The notes under the pieces are model-generated. The model was given only the letters and a program-made list of their open reading frames with translations. It ran no database searches and was not told the DNA's origin. From NCBI GenBank assembly GCA_022606135.1, contig JABYQN010000015.1:496001-560000 (forward strand): a stretch of DNA of 64,000 bases. The letters run 5' to 3'. Below are positions 1 to 11,480 of the stretch, piece after piece. The DNA comes from Fomes fomentarius. Lineage: Eukaryota > Basidiomycota > Agaricomycetes > Polyporales > Polyporaceae. Each line of letters starts with the position of its first letter. The stretch's first letter is position 1. Both the position numbers and the translations under genes were made by a program.

Positions 1-1543
1 TATCAACAGCCGGTAAGAGAGAACCGATGTCTCACTTTAACATTCTGGATTTAACCGGTGCTTCGGTAGCATTATTGACTTACGATTGGCTACTGAGCAT
101 TGACCATGACGCCTCCTTTGTGTGGAACATGCGGCTCAACGCTACAAAAATCTTGTACATAGGAAACCGATTCCTCTGGCTGGCCACCACCATTCTTCAA
201 GTTCTGATGATCACTCCGGTAGGAGATGAAGTATGTAGCCCATGATCTGCACGACTGGCATATTGGCTGATGCTGAGTGGTGTTAGCTGTCAGTGTGCTC
301 CCGTCACAAATTGCTTCCTGTCTTAATCTTGAAGGCGGTGCCATAGGTGTAAGGCGCTCACCGTCATTCAAATTGCAAGTCCGATAGCTCGGTATATCCC
401 TTGGATTGGTTGGTACCTGGCGTCCGTTTTGAGCGTTGCTGAGCAATAATCTCACAACATCCATCGAAGTATTTTCAGGTCTCCGAGCATATGCTCTGTC
501 CGGAAGGAACAAGCTCCTTACCGGGATGATATGTTTCCTCTCCTCAGGATGGATAGCTCCCAATGTGGTAAGCACATCCGTACGCTCGCTAGCTCCTCTA
601 TGCTGATAATAACTCTTGCAGTACACGATATCCAACTCATGGACAATTGTTAATGATCCACCGCGCATCAACTGCGCAACTCACCTTGAACTCAATTTTG
701 GAGTGTTGCAAAACTGGTATGCTCCCATATCCTTGTTTACAAATTTACCTGACATCTTATGGCTGTGCTAGTGAGCTCATCGCCAATGAGCGACGTTGGG
801 GCTGACTGTAGCTCGCATCAATTTTCTAGTCGTCTATGTCTCGCGTGGAGCCCTGCTGCTCTCCGAGGCCAGCATTATTCTCTTGATGTGGAGAAGCTTC
901 AGATATGGGTACCGCGTCATGCATGGTCAGGGAGCACTTCAGCATGTGCTACTAGATAATGGCGAGTTGTAACCAGTTGCCCTGCAACGGGTACTGATCA
1001 CTAATAAGGCGTGATTCTCTAGGTGTACAGTGCTTCGTGTATGGCTTTACATTGTGACACGAACCCTATTACTTAACTGCTTCTTGCCAGCGCTCCAGCA
1101 GTATTAGCTATTGGCACGTTCTGCGCCGAAAGTCAAGGGGATGGAGGGTATCTAGTCGGAAAGATACTTGCTCAAACCAGGGATGGGTACGTCCTGACGC
1201 GATGTGGCAAGTAAGCTCCTCTCGAGCCTGATTATTGTTCGGCTTCAGGATCACCTCAGTCTTGATCTCTCGATTTCTGCTGGCCCTCCTCCGATGGGGT
1301 GGACGTGAAAACGTTCCGGATAATAGCCGTGCCCCCGAATTGACCACCCGTGTGGCCCACGATGATGTGACTGCATTATCCGAGGAATTCGAGCTGTCCC
1401 TAGCGGTGGATGGGTTATACCGACAGTATAGCGAGATGGAAAATCAGTACACCACCAGAAGCTCCCGCGCCCCGGTTCGCATGGAAGACATGTACCCGTA
1501 TCCTCCATGGAGGACTCAAGTTGACTCTGCCCTCTTGCCATGA
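1..1543 (+). CDS. DUF6533 membrane protein, gene 1 of 10 (5' end outside window)
   Basis: The 3' part of a multi-exon gene for a predicted multi-pass membrane protein with an N-terminal DUF6533 domain; function unknown. Exons I can place: 70-230 (LLTYDWLLSIDHD, then an NRFLW helix), a 2-base micro-exon at 287-288, 347-408, 470-567 (GLRAYALSGR), 622-716, a small exon near 772-794, 830-961 (VSRGALLLSEASIILLMW), a 16-base micro-exon at 1023-1038, then the last exon with the SVLISRFLLALL helix to a stop at 1543. Exon sizes 161, 62, 98 and 16 equal those of the other nine copies, which fixes the model. The exon ending at 961 is followed by GCGAGT, so a GC donor is likely. Exon 1 lies upstream of the window. 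The micro-exon here is CT, against AC or AT elsewhere, and is the least certain of the ten. Confidence 0.82.
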
Positions 1544-3542
1544 AAAGGATGTCCACAATCATACTTCTATGTACACAGAGCTCGGAGCTATAAATCAGGA
1601 CGTAGGAGTATTAGTGACTATCATCTATCGGCAACCTGCATCGAGGTCTTGGCACTTATCTACTGCCTCTAATAGGATTGAGGGTGATTTTATTGAATTG
1701 GAGGGGGATGGTAGTTCAGCCTCCCGAACATGGTTATACAGGGGCAATGCAGGGAGACTGCGACGACCCCAGCTAGAATGCACCATATATGATCTCCTTC
1801 CTGCCATAACGATCACATTTGGAATGTTCAAGACAGGCTCGGAAACAGTGAATGATCTGCTTCCAGTTTGGAAGTATGCTCAGACGCTCAGAGAGATAGG
1901 ATGATACTGGAGGTGAGGCTTTGACGTGCGCCGACGCGTGGGCGACGACAGCCCACGAGCCTTCTTCTGCGACGACCACGTCCCTCGCCTCGTCCACCTC
2001 TCAGTTGTTGCCTCTCGTACCTTCCAAGTTCTCGACAAGGTTATTGTTAACCCCAATCCACGGCTGCCATCGTACTACATTCTGAACGCCGTCAATGCCA
2101 TGTTCTGTGTCTGAAGAGAAGTCGAGAAACGCGACGCAGAGGGTAAGTACACCTCCCCAGTCATCCGCGATCGCCGTTCCCTTTCGTCTGCAACCCGAGC
2201 TCATACGGAACAGATGAGAAGTCGTTGCTCTTCTCTCAGGCTGTGAGCTCTACCCCTGATAGATTATAAACGTACGCAGCAATTCAAAGCGATATATGGT
2301 ATGTTTAGAATCAGATCTCGTTCGGGACGCTCGGCAAGCAGCTGCATCTGCCAACCTCAGACAGCAACGCTCGCACTTCGTGCGCCGGAACAGTTGGTGA
2401 TACATACGCTGAACTCGATTGAGTAACGACCTCAACTCGCATATATTCAGGAATCCGTCCTTGTACCGGAAAGCGTTCTAACGGCACACTTCCTTCAACA
2501 CTCGGTGATCTCATTGAATACCTAAACCCGACTATCCAATGCAACTCTACCCTCCGACGAGATGTTCACAAGCTGTCCGGCGTACCAGAAGGATACCAGC
2601 TGCTCAAGTATATATCTACACTTCTTCGTCGCAGATCTAACGCTTTGGAACACTTTGAAACACCCCGTTTATAGCAAGACTGTCGGGGCGGTCAACGCGA
2701 GGGGTTAGCTGTATGTCCACAACTACCCCCATTCTAATTACCGAGTACTATCTGACAGCTCCCGGCACTGCAGCAATGTGCCAGTACCTGTAAGCACGGA
2801 TGTATGCGGGACTCTACGCTTCAAAGGCCCTGAATTCGGAACGATCGCAAGGTGTAGTTCGAGTGCTGAAACACGACGCCAGGCACGAGGTCTTCGTGCA
2901 TTCCTCCAAAGACCAGTCACGCAATATATCTTGCACAATGGTGGGTAACTCCGCTTCTCACAAGAGACGGTCCGATTGGATATACCGCAACATGACATTA
3001 TCTTCGTCTCCGGATCAGTCAAAATATTAAACTTGAACTAAATCGGCGCTCGCAGCTGCTGCTGCCACATACCATGCTGCGAAATCGTCTTCGGAGGTGA
3101 ATTAGGACCGTCCGCGAAGGCCGCGATGATATTCAGAGAGACGAAAACTCACTATTGAGCGAGCATCGCTGTAGGCTCAAGCTTTCCCCGACTGGCCGTT
3201 GACGCTTTTCAAGTGCGCAGGACGAGCCGACGGGCCGAGTACCGAACGCCCGCAGGACCTCAAGAATTTGATTTCCAACAACTTGCCCATTCTTCGTCAT
3301 GGCACACGCCTTGCACACTGTTCGCCACGACGTCGGAGTTAACTCCAAATTTGTCCATGTTCATGTCCATGACTGTCATGGACTTCTCCCTGGGCGTCCC
3401 CACTGTCGCGAGAGCGCACGCAGACGACCACATCTCGCCTGACTCGACCCCGAGTCCTCTTCTTGATCTCTCAACTTTTGCGCTGACCACGAACAGCACC
3501 AGTCACAACGCTACCTCACTGCACTAGACCTATCGCGGCGCG
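1544..3542. other. Gene-free stretch with unassignable coding fragments
   Basis: Between DUF6533 gene 1 and the aminotransferase I find no complete gene. Short plus-strand frames at 1926-2114 and about 2456-2674 look protein-like, but no start, splice pattern or family can be assigned. They may be remains of a decayed gene. No repeat or RNA gene was seen. Confidence 0.4.
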
Positions 3543-5774
3543 ATGGCTCTGCGGTCCTCGTCTTTGACACTCTCACGATCCGTGTCTGCTTCTCTCACTC
3601 GTCGGAGTCCTGCCGGTGCTCTGCGTACATTCTCCGCTGGCAGTGCGTCTCGACAGCAGGATGGATCCGTTCCTACTACGGCGAAGCAGCTTACCAAGAA
3701 GCCGGAGTTCCCAGTCGCACAACGTCTGAGGGATGGACGTGCACTCTCACTCGATGTGTGGTCCATATTCCTGTGAGTATCTTTCGCCATCCTCCGTCAT
3801 GCCCACCTGTCCATGCATCACGTCAAAACATATCAGCAACATTAGCGGCACGCTAACGTACTGCCTGTCAGTGCTGTCAACCTTCCCAAGGACTGCATCA
3901 ACCTCGGACAGGGCTACATGAACTTCCCACCGCCAGAATGGGCGCGTGAGGAGGCGGAAAACGCACTCCGGACGACGGAGGCAAACCATTACGCGCCGGC
4001 GAAGGGTAAGCTGAGACTGAGGAAGGCGATCAAGGAGTTCTACGGGTCGCAGTTCGGCAACGAGCTCGACCCCGAGACGGAGATCATCGTGACCAGTGGG
4101 GCGAATGAAGGTGAGTGCGTCTTTCGTGTCGCTTTCCTGCAAGGTCTCCCCCATCCCCATGAATATCGCCTGTATGTGCGGGTGGGCATCCAAGCTCAGT
4201 CGGACGAAACGCCCCGGATCGGACGAGCACCATTCGGCTCTTGCTGCCCCTACGTAAAGAGCGGGTCGTGCCGTGGGATTCGGTTCTAACAGTCGGCAGG
4301 CGTGAGGTGCTCGTGCTGTGTGCGGCATAACTAAGAACTCGTGATATCTGGCATCCGGACCCACAGCGTGACTCGTGTGACGCATGCTGGAGGAAGTGAC
4401 GGCTCACAATATCCCTTTGCATCCAGGCCAGTATGCGGCGTTTACAGCGTTCATCGAGCCAGACGACGAGGTCATCATCTTCGAGCCCTTCTTCGACCAA
4501 TACCTCCCATCCATCGCGTTCCATGGCGGAAAATGTGTGTATGTGCCCCTACATCCCAGCACTGAGCCTGCGCCCGGAGTGAAGATCGGGCGAAAGTCAT
4601 GGAATATCGACTTTGATGAGCTACGGTAGGTGCTACCTTAGAGCTGTCCGGCGTGCGAAAGGCCATCCACTGACTGGGCTCGATGCGCCACACAGGAAGG
4701 CTATCACCGCTAAAACGAAAATGATCGTGCTCAACTCGCCCCACAACCCCGTAGGCAAAGTGTTCACGCGCGCCGAGCTTGAGAAGGTCGCACAGATTGC
4801 TGAGGAACATAATCTCATCGTCATGTCGGACGAAGTGGTAAGTTTTGACCGCTCTTTTCCGGGGTTCCCTTACACCAAGCTGATCCTTGGTATGTGCCAG
4901 TACGAGAGCCTGGTATTCGATGGGCTTGAGCACGTGCGGTTTGCGTCCCTCCCTGGCATGTGGGATCGCACTATCACGGTCGGCTCGGCAGGAAGTCCGT
5001 GTTCGCTGCTCTCCCTTGATTAGTGCATGGGAGAGTTCGCTGATCATCTCTGCAGAGCTGTTTGCCGCGACGGGCTGGCGCATAGGCTGGCTGGTCGGCC
5101 CGCCGTCGCTCATCGGACCTACGCTCGCAGCGACGACGCGCATCGTCTTCTGCTCAAACTCGCCACTGCAAGATGCGGCTGCGGCGGGGCTCGAACAAGC
5201 CCGCGAGCGCAAATTCTTCGAACAGCAGCTCGCCGAGTACGCCGAGAGGCGCAAGGTGCTCACAGATGCGTTCGAGAAGCTCGGCTTGGAGTACACGTGG
5301 CCCGAGGGAGCGTACTTCGTGTTGCTGGTATGTGATTGTCTGCATTTTTGATTTACCCGCGTCGTTCATTGTCTGTATCTATATCAGAATATCTCCAGGG
5401 TGCGCTGGCCTGAGGACTATCCCTTCCCGCCGACTATGGAGGGCCGAGGCAGGGACTTCAAGTTCGGATTTCTCCCGCTGTTCATCTGCTATTCAAATGT
5501 GCTGACGATCGTTCGCCGGTTGGTATCAGGGCTGCATGGTTCATCGCAAACGAGATCGGGGTCTCTTCTATTCCTGTCAGCGAGGTGCGTTCTTCCGCTG
5601 GTCGCAGTCTGTTGAGAGGCTCATGTTTCAAATTCCACGTACATGCTACAGTTCTATTGCGAGGAGCACGTGGGTATCGGCGAGAACTACGCGCGGTTCG
5701 CGTTCTGCAAAGACCTCGACACCCTCCGCCGCGCCGGTGAACGACTCCAACGGCTGCGGGAGTACATCGTTTGA
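3543..5774 (+). CDS. Kynurenine / cysteine-conjugate aminotransferase (PLP fold type I), mitochondrial
   Basis: Class I/II pyridoxal-phosphate aminotransferase of the kynurenine aminotransferase / cysteine-S-conjugate beta-lyase group (yeast Bna3-like), which transaminates kynurenine to kynurenate. Nine exons give a continuous frame of 475 aa: 3543-3772, 3872-4110, 4427-4625, 4696-4837, 4901-4994, 5056-5327, 5388-5461, 5530-5584, 5652-5774. Visible family marks are INLGQGYMNFPPPEW, VTSGANEGQYAAFTAF, EPFFDQYLPS, NSPHNPVGKVF, the SDEV strand and the PLP lysine motif TVGSAGK. The lysine codon is split by the intron 4995-5055. The first 35 residues are rich in Arg and Ser without acidic residues, as in a mitochondrial presequence. 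The C-terminus VGIGENYARFAFCKD is typical. Length and motifs are complete, so the gene looks functional. It converges on the small heat-shock gene downstream. Confidence 0.93.
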
Positions 5775-6165
5775 GTTCCTCCTGAGATGTAGATTCTTTT
5801 GGCCGTCGATATCGATTGACACGGCACTTGGACTTGAGGAGAAGAGAGGTTAGGGTTCGCTTAGTCAGCGAGGGGAGTACAGTGGGCCCAAGTACTTGTT
5901 GGACGTCCTCACCTCCTCTCCTTGCTCCAGCCTCTGGTGCAGTGTATAGTTGTCTACATAGTCATGACGGAATCGTGGGAACACACGATTGCGACGCTTG
6001 TGGTATGTCGGCTTCAAAGCACATAGCAAATCGACTCTAGTAGCTGCCCAGACTTGACGGAGAGCGTCCACGAGATCAAAGGCGATTCAACATTTTACGA
6101 TCATAACTAGCTACTTAGTACATGCATTGCGAGAGAGAGACCGCGCCATAAAGAAGACAGTGCAA
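5775..6165. other. Convergent 3' intergenic region
   Basis: This lies between the 3' ends of the aminotransferase (+) and the small heat-shock gene (-). It should hold both 3' UTRs. No coding signal, repeat or strong poly(A) hexamer stands out. Confidence 0.5.
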
Positions 6166-6759
6166 TCAAGAAATCGTGATCTTCTGAGGTGCCTGCTCCG
6201 GCGTCGTCCTCGGGAATGTGACGGTCAAAACGCCGTTCTCCATCGACGCCTTGATATCCTCAGGCTGCATTACAGGCTGCACGTCAGTATCACATCGATC
6301 TCTACAACCGGAGATCTCGACACATACCTTGATACCCTGAGGAACGGGCAGCGACCTCGAGAACTTGCCGAACCGGCGCTCGCGGACAGCATAGCCCTGC
6401 TCGTTATGCTCGTTCGAGATGGTCGACTCGCCAGAGACAGTAAGGACGTTGTCTCGGATGTCGATCTGCACGTTCTCCTTCGAGAGCCCGGGCAGGTCGA
6501 ACGTCGCCGTCACGAGGTTCTTATCCTTGTCCTCGTGCACGTCCATCCTGCGCATCGCTCGTCAGCTTTTCCGCTGTAATGAAGTCGTTAGGAGAGAGAG
6601 AGAGACATACCTTGGACGCAAGGGCCTCTGAGCAGTGTTTTCGTTCTGGCCCCGCGGAGCTAGTGTGGTGCCGGACGTGCGCGCGCTGAACGCCTCGTCG
6701 AAGAGGCGGTCAAAGTCGGCGAGGGAGTAGAATGGCTCGGTGAAGAAGGTAAGAGACAT
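6166..6759 (-). CDS. Small heat-shock protein (Hsp20/alpha-crystallin), copy 1
   Basis: ATP-independent holdase chaperone. Three exons read on the minus strand (6759-6611, 6547-6328, 6264-6166) give 155 aa. The N-terminus is the usual Phe-rich arm (SLADFDRLFDEAF). The alpha-crystallin domain runs from MDVHEDKDKNLV through DLPGLSKENVQIDI, NVLTVSGE and VRERRFGKFSRSLPVP to the A-x-x-x-NGVLTVTFP strand. The C-terminal tail carries KITIS, an I-x-I/V-like anchor. Exons 2 and 3 (220 and 99 bases) have exactly the lengths of those in the divergent neighbour at 7493, with introns at the same codons, so the two are duplicates. It shares a 733-base promoter with that neighbour; a TATATAAAA element lies about 90 bases upstream of the start. 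Confidence 0.94.
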
Positions 6760-6844
6760 GTTAGCTAGTATTAGCGGGAGATTGGTATAGCGATGTGCGT
6801 TTCGATGGTTTGCTGAGGACTCAACAGTCGACCGCTACCCGTGT

Positions 6845-6853
6845 TTTATATAC
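6845..6853 (-). promoter_or_regulatory. TATA element of small heat-shock gene 1
   Basis: On the minus strand this reads TATATAAAA, about 90 bases upstream of the ATG at 6759. Position and sequence fit a core promoter of a strongly inducible gene. Confidence 0.55.
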
Positions 6854-7058
6854 TTGCTGAGAGGACGATCGTCTGTTCGAGACGCATCGTGTCGCACGAG
6901 TATCCCCGGTGCTGTGAACGCAGAGTACACGCAAATGGTGAGGTCATGGAGTTCTCCAGGACCTCACCGATGATGCAAGCGATGGCCAGACTGTTGTAGA
7001 ATGAATAGCGTGATACGCCCAGAAACCTCTGGAATTTGACTCGGACAAACTTCCGGAG

Positions 7059-7066
7059 TTCGCGAA
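7059..7066. promoter_or_regulatory. Heat-shock element dimer (TTCgcGAA)
   Basis: A perfect inverted pair of the HSF unit nGAAn in the shared promoter of the two hsp20 genes. A further TTC at 7072 is nearly in phase. Confidence 0.55.
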
Positions 7067-7158
7067 GTGACTTCCAAGCCCCCTATCCTGACCAGAGCGA
7101 CAGAGGTGCTCACAGGTCCATAGTTCTGTGCTCTCTACAAGCAGTATTGAGGCCAGAG

Positions 7159-7166
7159 GAACATTC
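7159..7166. promoter_or_regulatory. Heat-shock element dimer (GAAcaTTC)
   Basis: A perfect GAAnnTTC pair between the divergent hsp20 genes, a second candidate HSF binding site. Confidence 0.55.
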
Positions 7167-7280
7167 TGTAACTGAGAGCTCGAACGAAATCCTTGAAGTT
7201 AGCGGCGGGGTGGTTCGCACATTGTTGATGTATGTTTGTCCGCCTTCCATTCCTGGCACGAACCTCTTCATGCGCGCTTC

Positions 7281-7293
7281 TTCTCGAATTTTC
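7281..7293. promoter_or_regulatory. Three-unit heat-shock element (TTCtcGAAttTTC)
   Basis: Three perfectly phased alternating nGAAn units, the canonical minimal site for trimeric HSF. It lies about 200 bases upstream of the plus-strand hsp20 ATG at 7493. It is the best match in the window and supports heat control of the pair. Confidence 0.75.
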
Positions 7294-7375
7294 GCCGTGT
7301 TTCCCGACCACGTTCTCGCCAAATGACATTCTCGACATGTCCAGTATTCTTCAGTATGCGACCCAGGACGTGCGA

Positions 7376-7386
7376 CGATAAAAGGG
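7376..7386 (+). promoter_or_regulatory. TATA-like element of small heat-shock gene 2
   Basis: A GATAAAAG sequence roughly 110 bases upstream of the ATG at 7493, a plausible TATA element for the plus-strand hsp20 gene. Confidence 0.45.
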
Positions 7387-7492
7387 TCTGCTGTCCGCCA
7401 CTGGGACTCCTCAGCAGTACCAACATCGAGCCTACTACCATCGTATACCTGCCACCACACTACTACTACTCCCACACTTTACTCTGTTCGCC

Positions 7493-8075
7493 ATGTCGCT
7501 CATCAACCTCTTCAACGACAACTTCTTCTCTGATTTCGACCGCATGTTTGACGACGCCTTCGACCGTCGCACTCGCGGTGGCCCCGGCGAGGTCCAGCGG
7601 CGTTCGGACAGCAACGCACCGCGCGTCCTGCGTCCACGGTACGTACTTCAGTGCGTAGTCATCCGCGAAGAGACATTGTACTGACTGAGAACCACAGGGT
7701 GGACATACACGAGGATAAGGACAAGAACCTCCTCACCGCGACGTTCGAGCTCCCCGGCATCAACAAGCAGGACGTCAGCATCGACGTGCGCAACAACGTG
7801 CTCACCGTCTCGGGCGAGTCCAAGTTTGAGTCGGACCGCAACGAGAGCGGGTACGTAGTGCGCGAGCGGCGCTTCGGCCACTTCTCTCGCTCGCTGCCCG
7901 TCCCCGAGGGTATCAAGGTATGTAGCCCCAGTATCAAAGCTCGTGTGTGTGTGGTGTTCTGACTCTATTTTCGCAGCCTGAGGAGATCAAGGCGTCGATG
8001 GAGAACGGTGTCTTGACTGTCACCTACCCGCGTCAGACACCTGAGCAGCTCCCCAAGAAGATCACCATTGCTTGA
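7493..8075 (+). CDS. Small heat-shock protein (Hsp20/alpha-crystallin), copy 2
   Basis: Paralogue of the divergent gene at 6166-6759. Exons 7493-7638, 7698-7917 and 7977-8075 give 154 aa. The N-terminal arm is NFFSDFDRMFDDAF. The crystallin domain has VDIHEDKDKNLLTATFELP, DVSIDVRNNVLTVSGE, VRERRFGHFSRSLPVPEG and ENGVLTVTYP, and the tail ends KITIA. Intron positions equal those of copy 1, so the pair arose by an inverted duplication or was inverted later. Three candidate heat-shock elements lie between them. A poly(A) signal AATAAA follows at 8234. Confidence 0.94.
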
Positions 8076-8233
8076 GGTGCCTGCATTATATCATCGGCTT
8101 TTTTGTATCTTGGAAGATTCTTGCTGTGGTGTACTATATACTGACCGCTCTCCTACGGTTGAAGTCAATGTATTCTTACCTATCCTGCATCATTTCTTGC
8201 TTCTCGACCCATATGTATATGTGAACTCACTTC

Positions 8234-8239
8234 AATAAA
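8234..8239 (+). terminator. Poly(A) signal AATAAA
   Basis: A canonical hexamer 160 bases after the stop of hsp20 copy 2, likely its 3' processing signal. Confidence 0.5.
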
Positions 8240-9096
8240 AATCCTTCTACATTCAATCTGCTGCCAGAGTGTAGTCTAGTATGTAGCCGCCCATACTAGA
8301 AAAGGAAAGGTCAACAACTGACAACAAGCCAGTGGCGCGGCTGGCACTCAGAATCACTACGGTCAAGACAGCTGCGGTGGTTGGTTGAACCGTTGAAGGT
8401 CGCGCGGTCCCCGACGGCCACGGCAATCGTGTATTTCATGTCTACTTACCTTCCCGTAGACATGTCTCACGCACACGCACATGGGGTCTTACAGCCTCAG
8501 ACAATTTACCACTCGGAGTCGACCAGCGGAAAAAGGTGAGTGTTGAACAGAATTGTGGAGTCTCACTTATTTCCCAGCATTTAGGGATTGAGGCTACCAC
8601 ATGTCTAGAAGCAAGCAATGTGTTCCCCCGGAGCCGAGGCGAGCGACTCTGACTGTGCCATGAGCAGCCTCAGGCTGTGTCATACTGCGCCCAATACGAG
8701 CTCATTTGATCTCGCAGTCCACCAGGTAGCAATTCCCCTGAAGCGCAAACGTGCGGCGCAGGGGTGGCAGTACTTATATTGACGTGCACACAAGTTCTTG
8801 ACCGAGCTTATGAATGAGTATGTAGTCTTATTCGATATTCGCCATCATCCAGGTTCCACGCGGGGCTACGCTTGCATTTGTAATTGGCGACCATTGGCGG
8901 TCCAAAGTACATTCAAAGCGCGACGCGTTTGTTTCGTGCTGCGAAGCCCGCCTCCCCGCAGCAGGTAATTATGGGCGATGCATACCTCTGGCTAGCCTGG
9001 TGAGTGCTTATACATCATGTCGGTCGACCTCCATCTTTCTCTTCATCCCTTCTAACCTTGTGTGCTTCTACTTCCTTGACCATTTGTCCCTTATTC
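8240..9096. other. Intergenic region upstream of the beta-lactamase-like gene
   Basis: No coding frame, repeat or RNA gene is recognisable. It should contain the promoter of the gene at 9097. Confidence 0.5.
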
Positions 9097-11215
9097 ATGC
9101 CCCGCTCCGGACGAATGTCGGTCAACGCGATCCTTCCCTTCTTATTCGCCGCCCTACAATCTTCAACAGTATTCTCATTTTCTCAGACCAATGGTCCGCC
9201 GCTCGCTCAGCTCGCAACGCGCACGGGGGTCGCCATCGCGCCCCAGATCTCCGCGCTCGCCCAAGGTCTCGTAGGCCAGGGCCTTGTCCCAGGAATGGCC
9301 GTTGCTGTCGTCGACCTCAGCAACGGCACCGTGTCAGCAGAGTTCGGTGCGTGGGGGAACAGGACTGAAGAAGGGGATCTCGCCACCCCAGAGGTGGGTA
9401 CCTGCGGTCTTAACTCGTCCACACTTGTGAAAGCTGACTCGCCAACGCTTCGCCAGACGCTCTTCCCTATCGGATCATGCTCCAAGGCTTTCATGGCCAG
9501 CGCATTCGGGATCCTCATGGATGACTTCGCTCAAGGACGGAACGCTACGCCGCTGCCCCACGGAATGCGCAAGTTCACGTACGAGACGAAGATCCAGTCT
9601 CTCTTTCCCGGAGATGAGGTCTGGAAGCTCAAGGATGAGTGGGCGACAAAGAAGGCCAACGTGCGCGATCTCTTGAGCCATGTTACCGGTGTGACTCGGT
9701 ATGTATACCCAACTTCTTGCCTTTGTCCATTGTGCGATGGATATTGATCTTCTCGATTGTAGCAACGAGTTTGCATACTCGACCACCGACACCGTGCTCG
9801 AGTTGGCGAAGCGGTTCAGGTATCTCAACCCCGGCTTCGAGTTCCGTGAAGAAGCCTCGTACATGAACCTCGTAAGAACCCATGCGTTTCTGTCGTCATA
9901 CACGAACTCATGTCCTTGATATATATAGATGTACTACTTCGGCGCACACATCATCTCGACGTACTCTAAGAAGTCCTATCAAGACTTCGTCAAAGAGCGC
10001 ATCTTTGATCCTCTGAACATGTCCTCGACCAACTACTCTCCGCAGGAGGCCAATGCGACCGGTCTCTTGAGTCAGTCGTGGGCTTTCGTTGGACGGCGCA
10101 TCCCGCTTGTCATTGAGGATCCTTCGACGGCCAACTTGATCGCCGGCGCTGGTGGTATTATCTCGAATGTCGTCGACATGGTACGAGCACGTTGATACTA
10201 TGTATGCGTTCTCGTCACTCATTCATGGTCTCCTCTAGGCGAAGTGGGCCGCCACCGTCCTCAACCGCGGCGTCGACCCAGTTACAAACAACACCATCAT
10301 CCCGAAGTTCGCATTCGACGCCGTGACGACTCCCCGAGTAATCGAGAGCGACGTGCCGAAAGAGGCGAACACGTCTATCGTCGGATACGGCATGGGCTGG
10401 GAGCGCAAGTACTTTTTGGGTCATGACGTTAGTTCTTTTCTATACACTCCTCCTTCCGGAATCGCTGACATCTGCGGCCTCTTTAGATGCTCAGTCATGA
10501 CGGCGGCTTCCCTGGGTTCGTCAGCCGAGTCATGGTCCTCCTTGATGACAACCTTGCGCTCGTCTCCCTCGCAAACACCGATCTCCCCGTACAAGCAATC
10601 ATCCCGCTCGCGATCATCCAATCCCTCCTCGAGCCCAACGCTTCCTACGATCCCCTCGCAGACCTGCCTACCGGCTCCTCCTCGTCCACTCCTCCCTCCG
10701 ATCCCAGAGCAAATTGCAGCTCAAGCCCGGCGATCCCGATCGAGCGCTTCGCGGGCACATATGTGAATCCGGGTTACGGCAACGTGACGTTCTGTGCTCC
10801 GTCGCAGGCGAACATCTCTTCGTACTGCAAGGACGCGCTGTTTGACTTCGCATCCATCAGCGCGGACGGGACGAACGAGCCTCACACCCTCGTCGCCGTC
10901 TCGCCGCGGATCGCTACACATGTCAGCATGCAGCGCACCTGTCTCCCCTGCTCCGCATCGGACGGACAGTTGCTGCAGACGGAGAGGCTTGTGCTTAACT
11001 TCCAGTCGATCTATTCGCGTGGGTACGGCAGGAATACCGCGCCGTTCACGGAGCCACGGACGTCGCTGTTTCCCCAAGCGGAGGTGGAGTGTGCGTTGGA
11101 CAGGGAGGGAGAGGTTACTGGATGCGGCTGGTTGAACCTCGAGCCAGGCAACAAAAGGGAGGGCGCGTTGCAGGAGAGGGCCGATGTGTGGTGGGACAGG
11201 AGGAAGCTATTCTGA
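9097..11215 (+). CDS. Secreted beta-lactamase-related serine hydrolase (PF00144 type)
   Basis: Serine hydrolase with the beta-lactamase/transpeptidase fold; fungal members act as esterases or peptidases of mostly unknown substrate. Five exons (9097-9698, 9763-9871, 9929-10180, 10239-10427, 10487-11215) give 626 aa in frame. The N-terminus is a signal peptide (SVNAILPFLFAALQSS after a basic start); the start could be 9097 or 9115. Catalytic motifs in order: SxxK in FPIGSCSKAF (nucleophile Ser), YxN in ASYMNL, and a HDGGFPG loop replacing the KTG triad. LLSHVTGV and NMSSTNYSP are typical of the family. A Cys-rich C-terminal region of about 230 aa follows the catalytic domain, as in many basidiomycete members. 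Nothing suggests inactivation. Confidence 0.9.
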
Positions 11216-11273
11216 TTAAGCTTTTGGTCTTACACAGCCGTCATGATTTCCTTCTAATCTGACTTGAACGACA

Positions 11274-11480
11274 GTGCTAGAATCGTGGTGGTTGCGCAAG
11301 GTTGTCCATGTGCCGGTCACCTATCCATCCTCAAGGAGACCGTCGAGGAGAACCAAGCTGTTGCCGAATGGATCTCCGCCTGCAGCCTCATTGGGGCGAT
11401 CACGGCGTTCTATCGACACCTCTACAACTCTCGGCAGTCTGTGTCCTGCTCATGCATGCGCTGGGAGACCCATACGGCCA
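11274..11480 (+). pseudogene. Decayed fragment of the F-box-like gene at 49920
   Basis: This aligns by eye with exon 2 of the F-box-like gene (about 50913-51125): both begin GCTAGAA-C-CGTGG-GGTTGC, share CATGTGCC-GTCA, ATCCATCCTC, GGGGCGATCACGG, the CCTCTACAACTCTC-GCAGTC run and TCATGCATG, with a deletion of about 20 bases and small gaps. The frame is broken relative to the parent and no upstream exon is present. It is a partial duplicate rather than a gene. Confidence 0.75.

Noticed and set aside
90..671. Minus-strand open frame of 193 codons
   Set aside because: It is a shadow over the exons and introns of DUF6533 gene 1, which is supported by homology to nine other copies.
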